Assembly: GCA_041747755.1 (NCBI GenBank)
Contig: JBGTEN010000297.1
Span: 1 to 31,680 of the forward strand
Direction of reading: 5' to 3'
Source: Aurantibrevibacter sp041747755
GTDB lineage: Bacteria > Bacteroidota > Bacteroidia > Flavobacteriales > Flavobacteriaceae
Length of the DNA: 31,680 bases
Part shown: one piece after another, positions 1 to 7,217 of the stretch
Layout: each line of letters opens with the position of its first letter
Position numbering within the stretch: the first letter of the stretch is position 1
The notes under the pieces: model-generated
What the model saw: the letters and a program-made list of their open reading frames with translations, nothing else
What the model was told of the DNA's origin: nothing
The model's database searches: none
Translations under genes and position numbers: made by a program

Positions 1-1
1 T

Positions 2-2110
2 GGTTTCCTGATAAGGAATTGTGCTGATGTACCCCGAAGCATCCAAAGCATTGGTACCGGCTTCAGCATCCGTTAAAGAAGCATGGTAACTTACCGTATG
101 GGCAGCCGGGTTTTGTGCCCCCAGCACTGTTGCATTTTGAATACTTAGATCAAAAGTAGATAAGCCATCATTATTGTTGTCACAAACCTCCAAATCATTC
201 GGAGCTGTGGCGGTAACCCCCGTGACCACTTCCAATAGAAAGCTTCCGGTCACAAAACACTCGGGAGAAGCTGTATTTTCAATTCTAAAAAACAGTTCTT
301 GTAAGGCAGCCGTATTGGTGTAAGTAGTACTCAGAGGTGATGTACCCGAATGGGCATCCGCCAAAGTTTCAAAATAAGAAACAGAAAATAGCGCAGCGTT
401 TTGTCCGCCTAATACTTCCACATTTTTATCTGTCAGGTTAAAAGTATGGAAGCCATCCAAGTCGGTATCACAGACTACCCAATCGGATACCGGCGATAGA
501 ACAGGGGCTTGTTTTACAATCAGATCAAAAGAGGTAAGGGCGTAGCAAGCGGAATTATTAGAATTTGTAATACGAGCATGAACAGTTTCGGTGGAAAGCG
601 AATTGGTATACATCAAGGGCAAAGGATTGGTGCCATTTTCGGCATCCGTCAGCGTGGAATAATAGGCAACAGTGTTCTCAGCCGCAGATTGACCTCCGAG
701 AATTTCAGTATTTTTGGTGGCCAAATCGAATTGATGATTCGGTAAAACACTACAAACTTCAAAATCGGTAATGGTATTGGCAATTGGGGTTGAGAAAATG
801 GTAATGTCCTTCGATTCAGTTTTAGTTTCTGAGGCAGTGGTAACGGTAACATTTACAGTATACGTCCCGGGGGAGGCATACACATGTGAGGGTTGTTCAA
901 TACTGGAGGTATTACCATCCCCAAAATCCCACTCTATATGGGAGATGGTACCACTTGCATTCACTGAAAATTCCGTGTCGTCACCGAAGCAAAAATTAGC
1001 TGCATTAAAGGAAATTAAAAAATAGGATTGTATGAAAGGGGGTAGTCCTATAAGTCCTAATCTACCTTGCAAATCAACAGCATTGATTTCATAATTGCAG
1101 GCCAATCCTTGGGCATTTGGATTGTGGATAACATCCAAATAAGGACGGTATTCCTGATTAACATATATTTTTCCATCAATGGCTAATTGAAGTGCCCAAA
1201 CTCTATAAGTGCTAACATTAAAAAGCACCACCTCTGAGGCGGCAACATTGGCGGCCTCAGTATCAAATTGCATTAAGGCATATTGATTGGTAAGATATAC
1301 CATCCGACTATTTGGCGAAAACTCTACACCGTAAAATTGTGCCGGCTCATGTTTTATAGGTATTGCGTTACTGACAACTCCCGTAAGTGAATTAAATGAA
1401 AGTAAATCTGTACCAATTTGGTAATGTGCAGCAACTAATTTAGTTCCATCTGGCGAAGCTTTTAAATAACCGAGATGATTGGAACTAGTTAGTGTAGCAT
1501 TGGTTAAAAATAGGCCTACATTGGAAATTATTGGAGTAGTCACGACACCGGTTGGGGTAACCAGAAAGGAAAGAAAGGCGTCATTTGCTTTGCCATGGGT
1601 AATGACCCAGATATCCTGATTATTGGCATGCTTTACCGCAGTAATCTTTTCAGCAGTTGGGGTGAATAGTTGTATATTTTTAAGAGCAGTAATATCCCCT
1701 AGTCCTCCATTGAGGGTCATATCCAGTTCCGAGTAGTTCAATCCACGAGATCCGATATCATGGTCCACGGTAAAAATATAATAGCGATCCGGCACATTGG
1801 GTCGGGGAACTATAATGGCAGATTGTGTACTAGAAGAATGGCCATAAAGACCAGTGCCATTCGGCATTACCTGATGTGTTCTGTCCCACACCCTAACACC
1901 ATCTGTATAAAACAGTAAGTTACCATCGCTATCGGAAATAGAAGCACAACCTTCAACGGTATTAAGTTCGCCATTGGTTAGTGCTACCGGTGTCCCGGAG
2001 TTAAAGTCCAGCCCAGCGTTTTGTCCAAAATACCAAATGGCAGCTTCTTTTTGGCCAAAGGCGAAAGGGATGTATAAAATGCACAGTAAAATAAAAAGGA
2101 AATGCTTCAA
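2..2110 (-). CDS. Secreted surface protein with PKD domain and ~90-aa repeats, 5' part (probable T9SS client)
   Basis: This open frame has no stop through 703 codons to the left edge, so the protein is partial and lacks its C-terminus. Its best start is TTG at 2110: an in-frame TAA lies four codons upstream, and the first 19 residues (LKHFLFILLCILYIPFAFG) form a good signal peptide. Residues ~25-370 match a domain common in Bacteroidota secreted proteins, opening with WYFGQNAGLDFNSGTPVAL and containing EGCASISDSDGNLLFYTDG. Residues ~375-412 form a PKD domain (WDFGDGNTSS, then PGTYTVNVTV). From ~412 onward at least three ~90-aa repeats follow, each with a VCD-type start and an ILGGQ/VLGGQ motif. 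Family members usually end in a T9SS type B sorting domain, which would lie outside the window. The function is probably cell-surface or adhesive; no enzyme motif is visible. Confidence 0.85.
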   Translation of the reverse strand, partial: MKHFLFILLCILYIPFAFGQKEAAIWYFGQNAGLDFNSGTPVALTNGELNTVEGCASISDSDGNLLFYTDGVRVWDRTHQVMPNGTGLYGHSSSTQSAIIVPRPNVPDRYYIFTVDHDIGSRGLNYSELDMTLNGGLGDITALKNIQLFTPTAEKITAVKHANNQDIWVITHGKANDAFLSFLVTPTGVVTTPIISNVGLFLTNATLTSSNHLGYLKASPDGTKLVAAHYQIGTDLLSFNSLTGVVSNAIPIKHEPAQFYGVEFSPNSRMVYLTNQYALMQFDTEAANVAASEVVLFNVSTYRVWALQLAIDGKIYVNQEYRPYLDVIHNPNAQGLACNYEINAVDLQGRLGLIGLPPFIQSYFLISFNAANFCFGDDTEFSVNASGTISHIEWDFGDGNTSSIEQPSHVYASPGTYTVNVTVTTASETKTESKDITIFSTPIANTITDFEVCSVLPNHQFDLATKNTEILGGQSAAENTVAYYSTLTDAENGTNPLPLMYTNSLSTETVHARITNSNNSACYALTSFDLIVKQAPVLSPVSDWVVCDTDLDGFHTFNLTDKNVEVLGGQNAALFSVSYFETLADAHSGTSPLSTTYTNTAALQELFFRIENTASPECFVTGSFLLEVVTGVTATAPNDLEVCDNNNDGLSTFDLSIQNATVLGAQNPAAHTVSYHASLTDAEAGTNALDASGYISTIPYQET

Positions 2111-2253
2111 GCGGTTGGTTTAGGTTAAGTATTGGGGTTAAAACTAATTAAAAATAGCAAATAGGTACGAAATACACTACAAAACACCTTGTTTTTAGAT
2201 AAAATGCACTAATGTTGAAATAGCGGTAATTTAATTCGTTGAGTATAACTTAA

Positions 2254-2385
2254 ATGGAAAGGGTCTCCCTGATCAATGGGCTGACCAAGGAGGAACAGCA
2301 GACCATCTTTTCCATTCTCGATGCCTTTGTAGCTAAACGTAAACTTAAAAGTACCTTGAAGACAGTGCTTCAGGATATGGAGTAA
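2254..2385 (+). pseudogene. Truncated 3' end of an XRE-family regulator gene
   Basis: These 132 bp match the last 132 bp of the intact XRE gene at 10833-11198 with only three mismatches that I count. Homology starts abruptly at the ATG codon of MERVSL and stops abruptly after the TAA. The fragment encodes the regulator's C-terminal helix region (EEQQTIFSILDAFVAKRKLK) and no helix-turn-helix. It is most likely what remains of a former recombinase module whose XRE 5' half, ATPase and recombinases were lost. A 43-aa peptide could still be made, but nothing indicates that it is. Confidence 0.85.
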
Positions 2386-2390
2386 ACAAA

Positions 2391-2418
2391 AAAACCACAG
2401 CTCTCGCCGTGGTTCTTA
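2391..2418. terminator. Hairpin terminator after the XRE fragment
   Basis: A 6-bp stem (AACCAC 2393-2398, GTGGTT 2409-2414) with a 10-nt loop is flanked by an A run on the left. It can act on minus-strand transcripts through a T run and more weakly on the plus strand. A related hairpin follows the XRE gene of module 2 at 18988-19032. Confidence 0.6.
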
Positions 2419-2460
2419 TCTTCATTTTTATTTACTTCTTACTATGTACGGTACCAGTTA

Positions 2461-2544
2461 AAAACTGGCACTAGGAATAAAGACCATATCCTTTACATGG
2501 TGGATGCGCTTATCAAAAACGTTAAGCTAAAGTCAATCGCATAA
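2461..2544 (+). pseudogene. Second XRE-type regulator remnant (C-terminal end only)
   Basis: The frame ending at TAA 2542-2544 encodes KTGTRNKDHILYMVDALIK, then NVKLKSIA. It resembles the C-terminal helix of Bacteroidota XRE regulators, compare IFSILDAFVAKRKLK and MIFKMIDSFLTKKKFK in the two complete copies of this window. It has no start and no helix-turn-helix region. A perfect terminator follows directly. It suggests a second, more divergent regulator once ended here, next to the fragment at 2254-2385. The match is short, so confidence is moderate. Confidence 0.5.
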
Positions 2545-2571
2545 AAAACCGCCTCGATGGGCGGTTTTCCC
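2545..2571. terminator. Strong bidirectional intrinsic terminator
   Basis: A perfect 9-bp stem (AAAACCGCC 2545-2553, GGCGGTTTT 2560-2568) with a 6-nt loop has A/T runs on both sides. It serves the XRE remnant on the plus strand and the immunity gene (stop at 2588) on the minus strand. Confidence 0.85.
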
Positions 2572-2587
2572 TACTCTTAAAAAGCGT

Positions 2588-3037
2588 CTATTTTATTTTA
2601 AAATTACTATGCAAGTTATAATCTCTGGAGACTTCCATCATTAGCTTTAAGTCTTCACTAAAAATAATGATTTCCCATTGAGAGCTTGCCATAAAATCTT
2701 CCCAGTCTTCTATGAAAATATTAATCGGAACTAGTACGGCAGGTTCTTTGTAGCCATACAGAAGAATTAAATTCTCTTTTTGGGATAAGATAGAATTTCT
2801 AAATGCAGATTTGTTTTCCTCTTCTTCACCTTCTCCGTCTAAAAAGAACCTGTGATAACCTATTAATTTAGACCAATTTATCTGCGTATTCTCCCTATCG
2901 GTCGAAGTATGATTAATCAAAGGAATATTCAGCTTCTTGGTCAAACTTTCAAAATAGGCATCTGAGTCATCAGCAATAATTTCGATATTGCTAATCACTT
3001 CTACTAATTTCCAATTTTTTATATCCTCTCTTTTCAT
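2588..3037 (-). CDS. Putative cytoplasmic immunity protein for Rhs cassette 1
   Basis: A 149-aa protein, acidic in its central part (DGEGEEEENK), with no signal peptide or membrane segment. I do not recognise a family. The reason to call it an immunity protein is position: its ATG overlaps the stop codon of the orphan Rhs toxin tip by one base (TAATG), which implies translational coupling. Small, acidic, unrelated genes directly downstream of Rhs tips are usually the cognate immunity gene. Lack of a signal sequence implies that the matching toxin acts in the cytoplasm, which fits a nuclease-like tip. A strong terminator lies downstream at 2545-2571. The upstream toxin frame is 5'-truncated, so how this gene is now transcribed is unclear. 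Confidence 0.7.
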   Translation of the reverse strand: MKREDIKNWKLVEVISNIEIIADDSDAYFESLTKKLNIPLINHTSTDRENTQINWSKLIGYHRFFLDGEGEEEENKSAFRNSILSQKENLILLYGYKEPAVLVPINIFIEDWEDFMASSQWEIIIFSEDLKLMMEVSRDYNLHSNFKIK

Positions 3038-4191
3038 TATCTAAAAGTGCCGTTTTTAATTATTTGGTCAATTTGTTCTTGTCCAGCGTTTAATATGATA
3101 GCTCCTTTCTCTTTCCCGTTCCACCAGTTTATATGACCTCCTTTGTCTTTATCATAGTCGACTCTCCACCCTTTTTTGCCATCTGCTGATTTGTACCCAG
3201 TAGTGACACCTTTTTGACTGCCTAACTTCCCTACATGTTCAACAGCATCATCTCCTAGTCCTCCTATTACATCGTTTGCAACTTTGATGCCATCATCAAG
3301 AGTACCGCTCTTAAGTACTGAAATAATTTCTTTTCCACCATCAAGCTTACCTGTTATATTGATTAAGTCCGCTATCTCATCACTGTATTTAGTGTACTTT
3401 AAAGCTTTAAAACTATCCCCATATAGTGGAATAACACCAGCTGCCGTCAATGCCGCATTGCCATATTCCCCTTCCGCCGCATACCATATTGCGTGTCCTG
3501 TATCAGTTATAGGTGTAGGGTCTGCCGTTCCCACTGCATCAAGCACAATATGGCCAACTTCTTTAGTTGCTGCACCCCTAGCGACCATGTTACCGCCAGT
3601 TGAAAGTTGAGTGGCCCTGCTCTGTGCGCTTCTCCTTCGCATTCCATTTTCGGTCGACTCTACCCCTCCGGTAATAGCGTTCCAAATATTCGCAAAACCT
3701 TGCCGTATCAAGTCCATACCGATGGTCTCTTCGCCCTCCAAGCCTTCCAATTCGACTTTCCAAACAGGATTGTTGGAAGCGAACTGATAGGGACTGATGT
3801 AGTGGTATTCCTCGGTTATAGGGTCAACACCGAAGAACCTTCCTATTTCAGGCATATAATTTCTATGTCTGAACGTGAGCCAGTTAAGACCAAGTTCTCT
3901 GTTCATTTCCTGACCTAGATAGGTCTGGTAATTGCTTTCCGTACCGTTGATGTTTCCATTATAGCCCTTGTGTTCGAGACCGAAGGGATACGTATTCCGT
4001 TCCTGGAGTATTTCCGTGGCAGGTTCTATCGAACCATTGCCGTTGAAGTCGCTGTAAGTCAAACGCGCAGTTCCAAGGTGATCAAGGTAGGAATACACAT
4101 AATCATATCCGCCGTTTCCATCGACTTCAACGTAACCTTGTGCATGGCTAAATTGTTTGAGATTACCGTTCTCATAGATGAAGTTGCCTAC
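3037..4191 (-). CDS. Orphan Rhs C-terminal toxin cassette 1, 5'-truncated
   Basis: The frame is open from just after a TAA at 4192-4194 to the stop at 3037 and has no convincing start codon; the first usable one is GTG at 4098. The Rhs core is recognisable (NFIYEN, DHLGTARLTYSDFNGNGS, YPFGLEHKGYNGN, then RNYMPEIGRFFGVDP and SPYQFASNNPVW). Homology to the other Rhs proteins of the window begins abruptly at GNFIYEN. The variable tip carries a pre-toxin-like stretch (ADPTPITDTGHAIWYAAEG, then AALTAAGVIPLYGD). It ends in ~50 residues with GYKSADGKKGWRVDY and GGHINWWNGKEKG, which looks like a small nuclease-type toxin, although the activity is inference. The cassette lacks signal peptide, N-terminal repeats and most of the core, so it is probably silent unless recombined onto an expressed Rhs gene. 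Confidence 0.8.
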   Translation of the reverse strand, partial: VGNFIYENGNLKQFSHAQGYVEVDGNGGYDYVYSYLDHLGTARLTYSDFNGNGSIEPATEILQERNTYPFGLEHKGYNGNINGTESNYQTYLGQEMNRELGLNWLTFRHRNYMPEIGRFFGVDPITEEYHYISPYQFASNNPVWKVELEGLEGEETIGMDLIRQGFANIWNAITGGVESTENGMRRRSAQSRATQLSTGGNMVARGAATKEVGHIVLDAVGTADPTPITDTGHAIWYAAEGEYGNAALTAAGVIPLYGDSFKALKYTKYSDEIADLINITGKLDGGKEIISVLKSGTLDDGIKVANDVIGGLGDDAVEHVGKLGSQKGVTTGYKSADGKKGWRVDYDKDKGGHINWWNGKEKGAIILNAGQEQIDQIIKNGTFR

Positions 4192-4298
4192 TTATTCCTT
4201 TACTCAGATTTTTTCTCGGGAACTTACTTTTCTCGGCCTTTCAGTATTTTAAAGAACGTTTTGCATTATCGTAAAGTTAACGATTTCTGTTTTATTTA

Positions 4299-4481
4299 TT
4301 ACTGGTTTTCCGACGTTTTGTCCTTTTCCTTTATTGCATTTATTATTTTGGATATCGGGAAGATTTGGGCCAATGCTATTAAGGCTTTGTTCACTTCTCT
4401 CATTTTTTTTACGGGCATTATCCAGTAAACCACTAGAACCAGTAAAAAGGTCGTGCAGATTATCAATAGACTTTCACTCAT
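4299..4481 (-). CDS. Small single-span membrane protein, paralogue of 14049-14243
   Basis: This 60-aa protein begins MSESLLIICTTFLLVLVVYW, one clear membrane segment, followed by a cationic tail (MPVKKMREVNK, INAIKEKDK). It is clearly homologous over its whole length to the 64-aa protein at 14049-14243, and both lie at the same place, just upstream of an orphan Rhs cassette on the same strand. Conservation at the amino-acid level in two diverged copies supports a real gene. Its function is unknown. A role linked to the toxin cassette (leader, holin-like or anchoring protein) is possible but unproven. Confidence 0.65.
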   Translation of the reverse strand: MSESLLIICTTFLLVLVVYWIMPVKKMREVNKALIALAQIFPISKIINAIKEKDKTSENQ

Positions 4482-5182
4482 GATTTTATATTTTATCTTT
4501 AAAAGGGTTCACTATCATATTCTTTGGTATCCTCTTTTTTCATCAAGGGTTTTTCAAGCTATATTTTTTGTTTTTCATTTAAAAGGACAGCTCCTATTTA
4601 AGCTTTCTCATGGGGCATGTTCATTGGGTTAATACAAAAAAAGAACATCGGCTCGACCTAGTCTGTAACATCAAATTTGTAGATCATTAGTTGCGTAAGA
4701 GCTTTGGGTTAAGAAGTCCGCGCAGGGCAAGTCCATATTATTGCCCAAAAGCAACAAGCCCTTGTACTCGCCCTGCTCCCTTGCAGCCGCACAATGCTTT
4801 AGCCCCAATGTTCCCTACAACACTTTTAAGTGGTTTAGGATTGATCTTCGGCAAGCTCAGTACAGGTTTTTCAGGGGTAAGAAAGAGTTGTAAAACGGGA
4901 ACGGGCAAAAGCATTTTTCCCAAGCTATGTTTACATAATTGGGCATTATGGGTGCATTCCCTTGATTCCTGCCGCATAATACAACTATGTAAAATAGCCG
5001 ACCATGGCCAATGCTCGGTTCGGAACTCGGTTGGATGTCTTGGGTTTTAATTGTATAAGATTGCGGGTACTAACGCCCTGCGGTTGTTTCATTTTAAAAG
5101 CCGATGCAACCCATCCGCATCGCCAACCTCTGTTACATCATCTTTTAAAACGTTCCATTACACCCAATTTTATTTTAGGTTT
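4482..5182. other. 700-bp non-coding stretch containing a long hairpin
   Basis: No convincing gene was seen on either strand; the open frames here lack family features. The stretch upstream of the small membrane gene shares short blocks with the equivalent stretch near 14300-14340 (for example TTCATTT..AAAAGGACAG). The main structure is the inverted repeat at 4924-4998. From ~4700 to 4910 the DNA is richer in G+C than its neighbours. Confidence 0.5.
4924..4998. repeat. Long imperfect inverted repeat (site type shared with 14718-14809)
   Basis: The arms 4924-4950 and 4975-4998 are imperfect inverted complements: GCTATGTTTACATAATTG pairs with a region ending CAACTATGTAAAATAGC, with a few bulges. 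The loop is ~24 nt. The arm sequence and its flank (CCCAAGCTATGTTTACATAA) match the right arm of the hairpin at 14718-14809 read on the opposite strand (CCCAAGCTATGTTACATAA). Two diverged copies of a bulged hairpin beside the two recombinase modules suggest a folded recombination or attachment site. I see no integron core consensus. Confidence 0.65.
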
Positions 5183-5213
5183 TTGTCTTGGTCGAGGAGC
5201 TGGATTATCTTTG
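5183..5213 (+). promoter_or_regulatory. Consensus Bacteroidota promoter for the 5236-5508 gene
   Basis: TTG (5183-5185), exactly 20 nt, then TATCTTTG (5206-5213) match the Bacteroidota sigma-factor pattern TTG-N20-TAnnTTTG. The ATG at 5236 lies 23 nt beyond the -7 box. This fixes the start of the downstream gene, because the longer frame from 5188 would begin inside the promoter. Confidence 0.75.
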
Positions 5214-5235
5214 TAAGTCATTTAAAATCATAACC

Positions 5236-5508
5236 ATGAACATCTACATTGACATTCAAAAAACGAGAAGTACTGATTGGAAGAACTCACCTTGCTATGG
5301 CGGAACCTATATGCATTTTGATTCCCTTCCTAAAAAAGGGGATATTATAAAGCATCTTTATATTGTTCCTCATTTTGCCAAGAACAATCCAGATTTGGAG
5401 AACGTTCCCAAAGGGAGCTTTGAAGTATTATGTGAACCATTTGCGATTAATTCCAACAATCCTTTTGGCTGCGCCCATAAAATTATGGTTTGCAGTACCG
5501 AGCTGTAA
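5236..5508 (+). CDS. Small protein of unknown function (90 aa), cargo gene
   Basis: A 90-aa soluble protein starting MNIYIDIQKTRSTDWKNSPC and containing GGTYMHFDSLPKKGDI and CAHKIMVCSTEL. I do not recognise a family. A perfect consensus promoter directly upstream (5183-5213) and a bidirectional hairpin terminator downstream (5614-5650) make it a complete single-gene transcription unit, which is the main support for its reality. It lies between the long hairpin (4924-4998) and the repeat at 5563-5611, so it looks like cargo of recombinase module 1; module 2 has no counterpart. There are no membrane segments. Three cysteines are present but no metal-binding pattern is obvious. Confidence 0.65.
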   Translation: MNIYIDIQKTRSTDWKNSPCYGGTYMHFDSLPKKGDIIKHLYIVPHFAKNNPDLENVPKGSFEVLCEPFAINSNNPFGCAHKIMVCSTEL

Positions 5509-5562
5509 ACGTTTTTAAGAACTGCTAACTGCGCCTAGATTGGGTGTAAAGGAGTTTACAAG

Positions 5563-5611
5563 TTTTAAAAATGATAGGTGTAGTGCCGGTTGAATGTCCC
5601 GCAAGAGTGGG
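5563..5611. repeat. Dispersed ~48-bp repeat, copy 1
   Basis: This stretch matches 14613-14659 in the same orientation: TTTTAAAA, then TGATAGG, ~8 variable bases, a related TTGA-type block, and the identical TCCCGCAAGAGTG. It is non-coding in both places. In both copies it lies near the long hairpin of its module, on the recombinase side of the small membrane gene. Confidence 0.65.
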
Positions 5612-5613
5612 CC

Positions 5614-5650
5614 ATAAAAAAAGGCCGCCTTTCAGCGACCTTTTAAAAAC
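5614..5650. terminator. Bidirectional terminator between convergent genes
   Basis: An 8-bp stem with one wobble (AAGGCCGC 5621-5628, GCGACCTT 5635-5642) has A runs on one side and T runs on the other. It lies between the plus-strand gene ending at 5508 and the minus-strand DUF2188 gene ending at 5662, so it can serve both. Confidence 0.75.
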
Positions 5651-5661
5651 CTGTGTGAAGG

Positions 5662-5907
5662 TTAGCCCTTTGGAGGGAAAGGGTCCTTACCACCGTAAGT
5701 CCGTTCCTCTTGGAACTTACCATCCATTTTGTGGATGATTACCTGAGAGCTTGGCTTGTTTTTAGCAATCTCTATGGTTCTGCTCATTGCTTCTTGCTTC
5801 GTGTTGCTAACGACCGAAGCCCGTTCTGCGCCCTGTGCTTTACCTTGCCAGCTACCATCCGGTTTTTGGGTTACATGATACTTTTTTCTTGTGCTCATGC
5901 TTTTCAA
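5662..5907 (-). CDS. DUF2188 family small protein
   Basis: An 81-aa protein. YHVTQKPDGSWQGKAQGAER, ASVVSNTKQEAMSRTIEIAK and SQVIIHKMDGKFQEERTYG, ending GKDPFPPKG, match the DUF2188 family, which is usually 60-80 aa, basic and common on mobile DNA and phages. The family's biochemical role is unknown. MSTRKKYHV, three codons in (5898), is an equally good start. A hairpin terminator lies just downstream. It probably is cargo of recombinase module 1, because module 2 lacks it. Confidence 0.8.
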   Translation of the reverse strand: MKSMSTRKKYHVTQKPDGSWQGKAQGAERASVVSNTKQEAMSRTIEIAKNKPSSQVIIHKMDGKFQEERTYGGKDPFPPKG

Positions 5908-6298
5908 TTTTTATTGGCCCCATACCATAAGAGAGGGACCGATCCCCCCGAGGATTTTAACTTTTATTATCGGATGGCAGTTTGTATATTTGGTGCGCTA
6001 ACAACCACAAAGTGCCTCCGGATCAGGTCAGTTAAAACCCTCTTTAATTGCCTGATTTTTCTTTTTAAGGACTTCTACAAATTTACGAAGATTTCAAGTA
6101 CGCTAATTTTGGAGTTATTGACAGTTTTCAACATGAAGGGTGTTGATTACCAATGATTTTTTGTGGATAAGTGCTATCTTGGAATCGTTGGTACTACAAA
6201 GTTACTGCACCTATGTGGTTCCTACAAAAACATTAAATTTTTTTAAATCTAAACCCTGATTTAATCAATGTCTATGGGGTGTACGGCTGTAATTGGGA
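5908..6298. other. 391-bp gap without a supported gene
   Basis: The plus-strand frame across this gap runs antisense to DUF2188 and has no family features, so it is not called. I see no strong hairpin or consensus promoter here. The stretch presumably holds the 5' control region of DUF2188 and the 3' end of the ORF6N transcript. Confidence 0.4.
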
Positions 6299-6817
6299 TT
6301 ATTGTTTCTTGTAGCCTATTTGTTTCCGTGGGGTGTCTTTCTTTTCGATAAGCTCGTCCAGATAGTTAAAGACCAGTTCAATGTTCTTGCTTTGGTTGGA
6401 GAGCTTCTTTTTTATTTCCTCGATTTCCAGTTTCAAGTGTAAGTTGTCCGTCAACATTTCACGTAGCTTGGTAAATATGCGCATGATCTGGATGTTGACG
6501 GCAATGGCCTTTTTACTGTTCAATACGCTGGACAACATCAGTACACCGTGTTCGGTAAAAGCATATGGCGGTTTTCTTCTTCCTCCCCAATTTGGGGGAG
6601 TGTTTTGTGACTTCAAGGCTTCCCATTCGGTTTCGGTCAACTGGAACATAAAATCATCTGGGAACCTATCTTGGTTTCTTTTTACCTGTTGGTTCAACAC
6701 CCTTGTTTCCACTTCGTAGAGTTCCGCCAAATCGCTATCCAACATTACTTTCAGATCCCTGATGTAATAGATCTTGCTGATGACTACTTCTTCCGGTATG
6801 GTCAATTTATCGCTCAT
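6299..6817 (-). CDS. ORF6N domain-containing DNA-binding protein
   Basis: A 172-aa protein. The first ~90 residues (VISKIYYIRDLKVMLDSDLA, ELYEVETRVLNQQVKRNQDR, FPDDFMFQLTETEWE, then PYAFTEHGVLMLSSVLNSKKA) are the ORF6N domain (PF10543), common in phage and mobile-element proteins and thought to bind DNA. The C-terminal part (LKLEIEEIKKKLSNQSKNIE) is a probable coiled coil. The gene has a TATATTTG -7 box and a 12-bp inverted repeat just upstream (6832-6870), consistent with tight regulation or autoregulation. It sits directly beside recombinase B of module 1, which suggests cargo or an accessory regulator. Confidence 0.9.
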   Translation of the reverse strand: MSDKLTIPEEVVISKIYYIRDLKVMLDSDLAELYEVETRVLNQQVKRNQDRFPDDFMFQLTETEWEALKSQNTPPNWGGRRKPPYAFTEHGVLMLSSVLNSKKAIAVNIQIMRIFTKLREMLTDNLHLKLEIEEIKKKLSNQSKNIELVFNYLDELIEKKDTPRKQIGYKKQ

Positions 6818-6831
6818 GTTCTGTCGTTTTT

Positions 6832-6870
6832 CAAATATAACAACTTGATATCACAATTTGTGATGTCAAG
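6832..6870 (-). promoter_or_regulatory. ORF6N promoter box with palindromic operator
   Basis: On the minus strand TATATTTG (6839-6832) fits the -7 box, 15 nt before the ORF6N start. Directly upstream is an inverted repeat with 12-bp arms and one mismatch, CTTGATATCACA (6844-6855) and TGTGATGTCAAG (6859-6870), around a 3-nt centre. It overlaps where the -33 element would be, as expected for a repressor operator. It also lies between this promoter and a plus-strand TTG-N19-TATATTTG at 6880-6909. Confidence 0.65.
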
Positions 6871-6913
6871 CTATGCCTATTGTTCCTTACTGCTTTTGTT
6901 GTATATTTGAGTT

Positions 6914-7132
6914 ATGGATTTTTTGGCAGTCATCGGTATCGTCTCCTCCCTTTTGGGGATTTACTCGTTCCTCAAGAACGATGCTTCCCTGTTTAATAAA
7001 ATCCGTTCTTTCATATCGTACTATTCCTTTTTATCCCTTACAAAAGATATCCTTATTACAATTTTTCGTGACCGCTACACTAATTCAGTGGATATAAAAA
7101 AAAATCTAATTTCAGGCGCCTTTACTATTTAG
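6914..7132 (+). CDS. Possible small membrane protein (72 aa), uncertain
   Basis: The frame opens MDFLAVIGIVSSLLGIYSFL, a plausible N-terminal membrane segment, followed by ~50 polar residues. No family was recognised. A TATATTTG box at 6902-6909 with a TTG 19 nt upstream is present, but it ends only 4 nt before the ATG, so the transcript would be nearly leaderless. It may be the remnant of a longer gene or a chance frame between the ORF6N gene and recombinase B. Confidence 0.3.
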   Translation: MDFLAVIGIVSSLLGIYSFLKNDASLFNKIRSFISYYSFLSLTKDILITIFRDRYTNSVDIKKNLISGAFTI

Positions 7133-7217
7133 TACAATTTTACTTCTATTATGTTTGTGCTTTACTTATACTAAATACCATTAACTACTATTTTAATACC
7201 AATTCCCATTTATGCCG

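Noticed and set aside
3284..4428. Plus-strand frames of 103-152 codons opposite the first Rhs cassette
   Set aside because: They are antisense shadows of the Rhs tip and of the small membrane gene, with no independent support.
4691..5233. Overlapping open frames on both strands (up to 119 codons)
   Set aside because: They run through the inverted repeat and have no family features; those near 5050-5233 overlap the consensus promoter of the 5236 gene.
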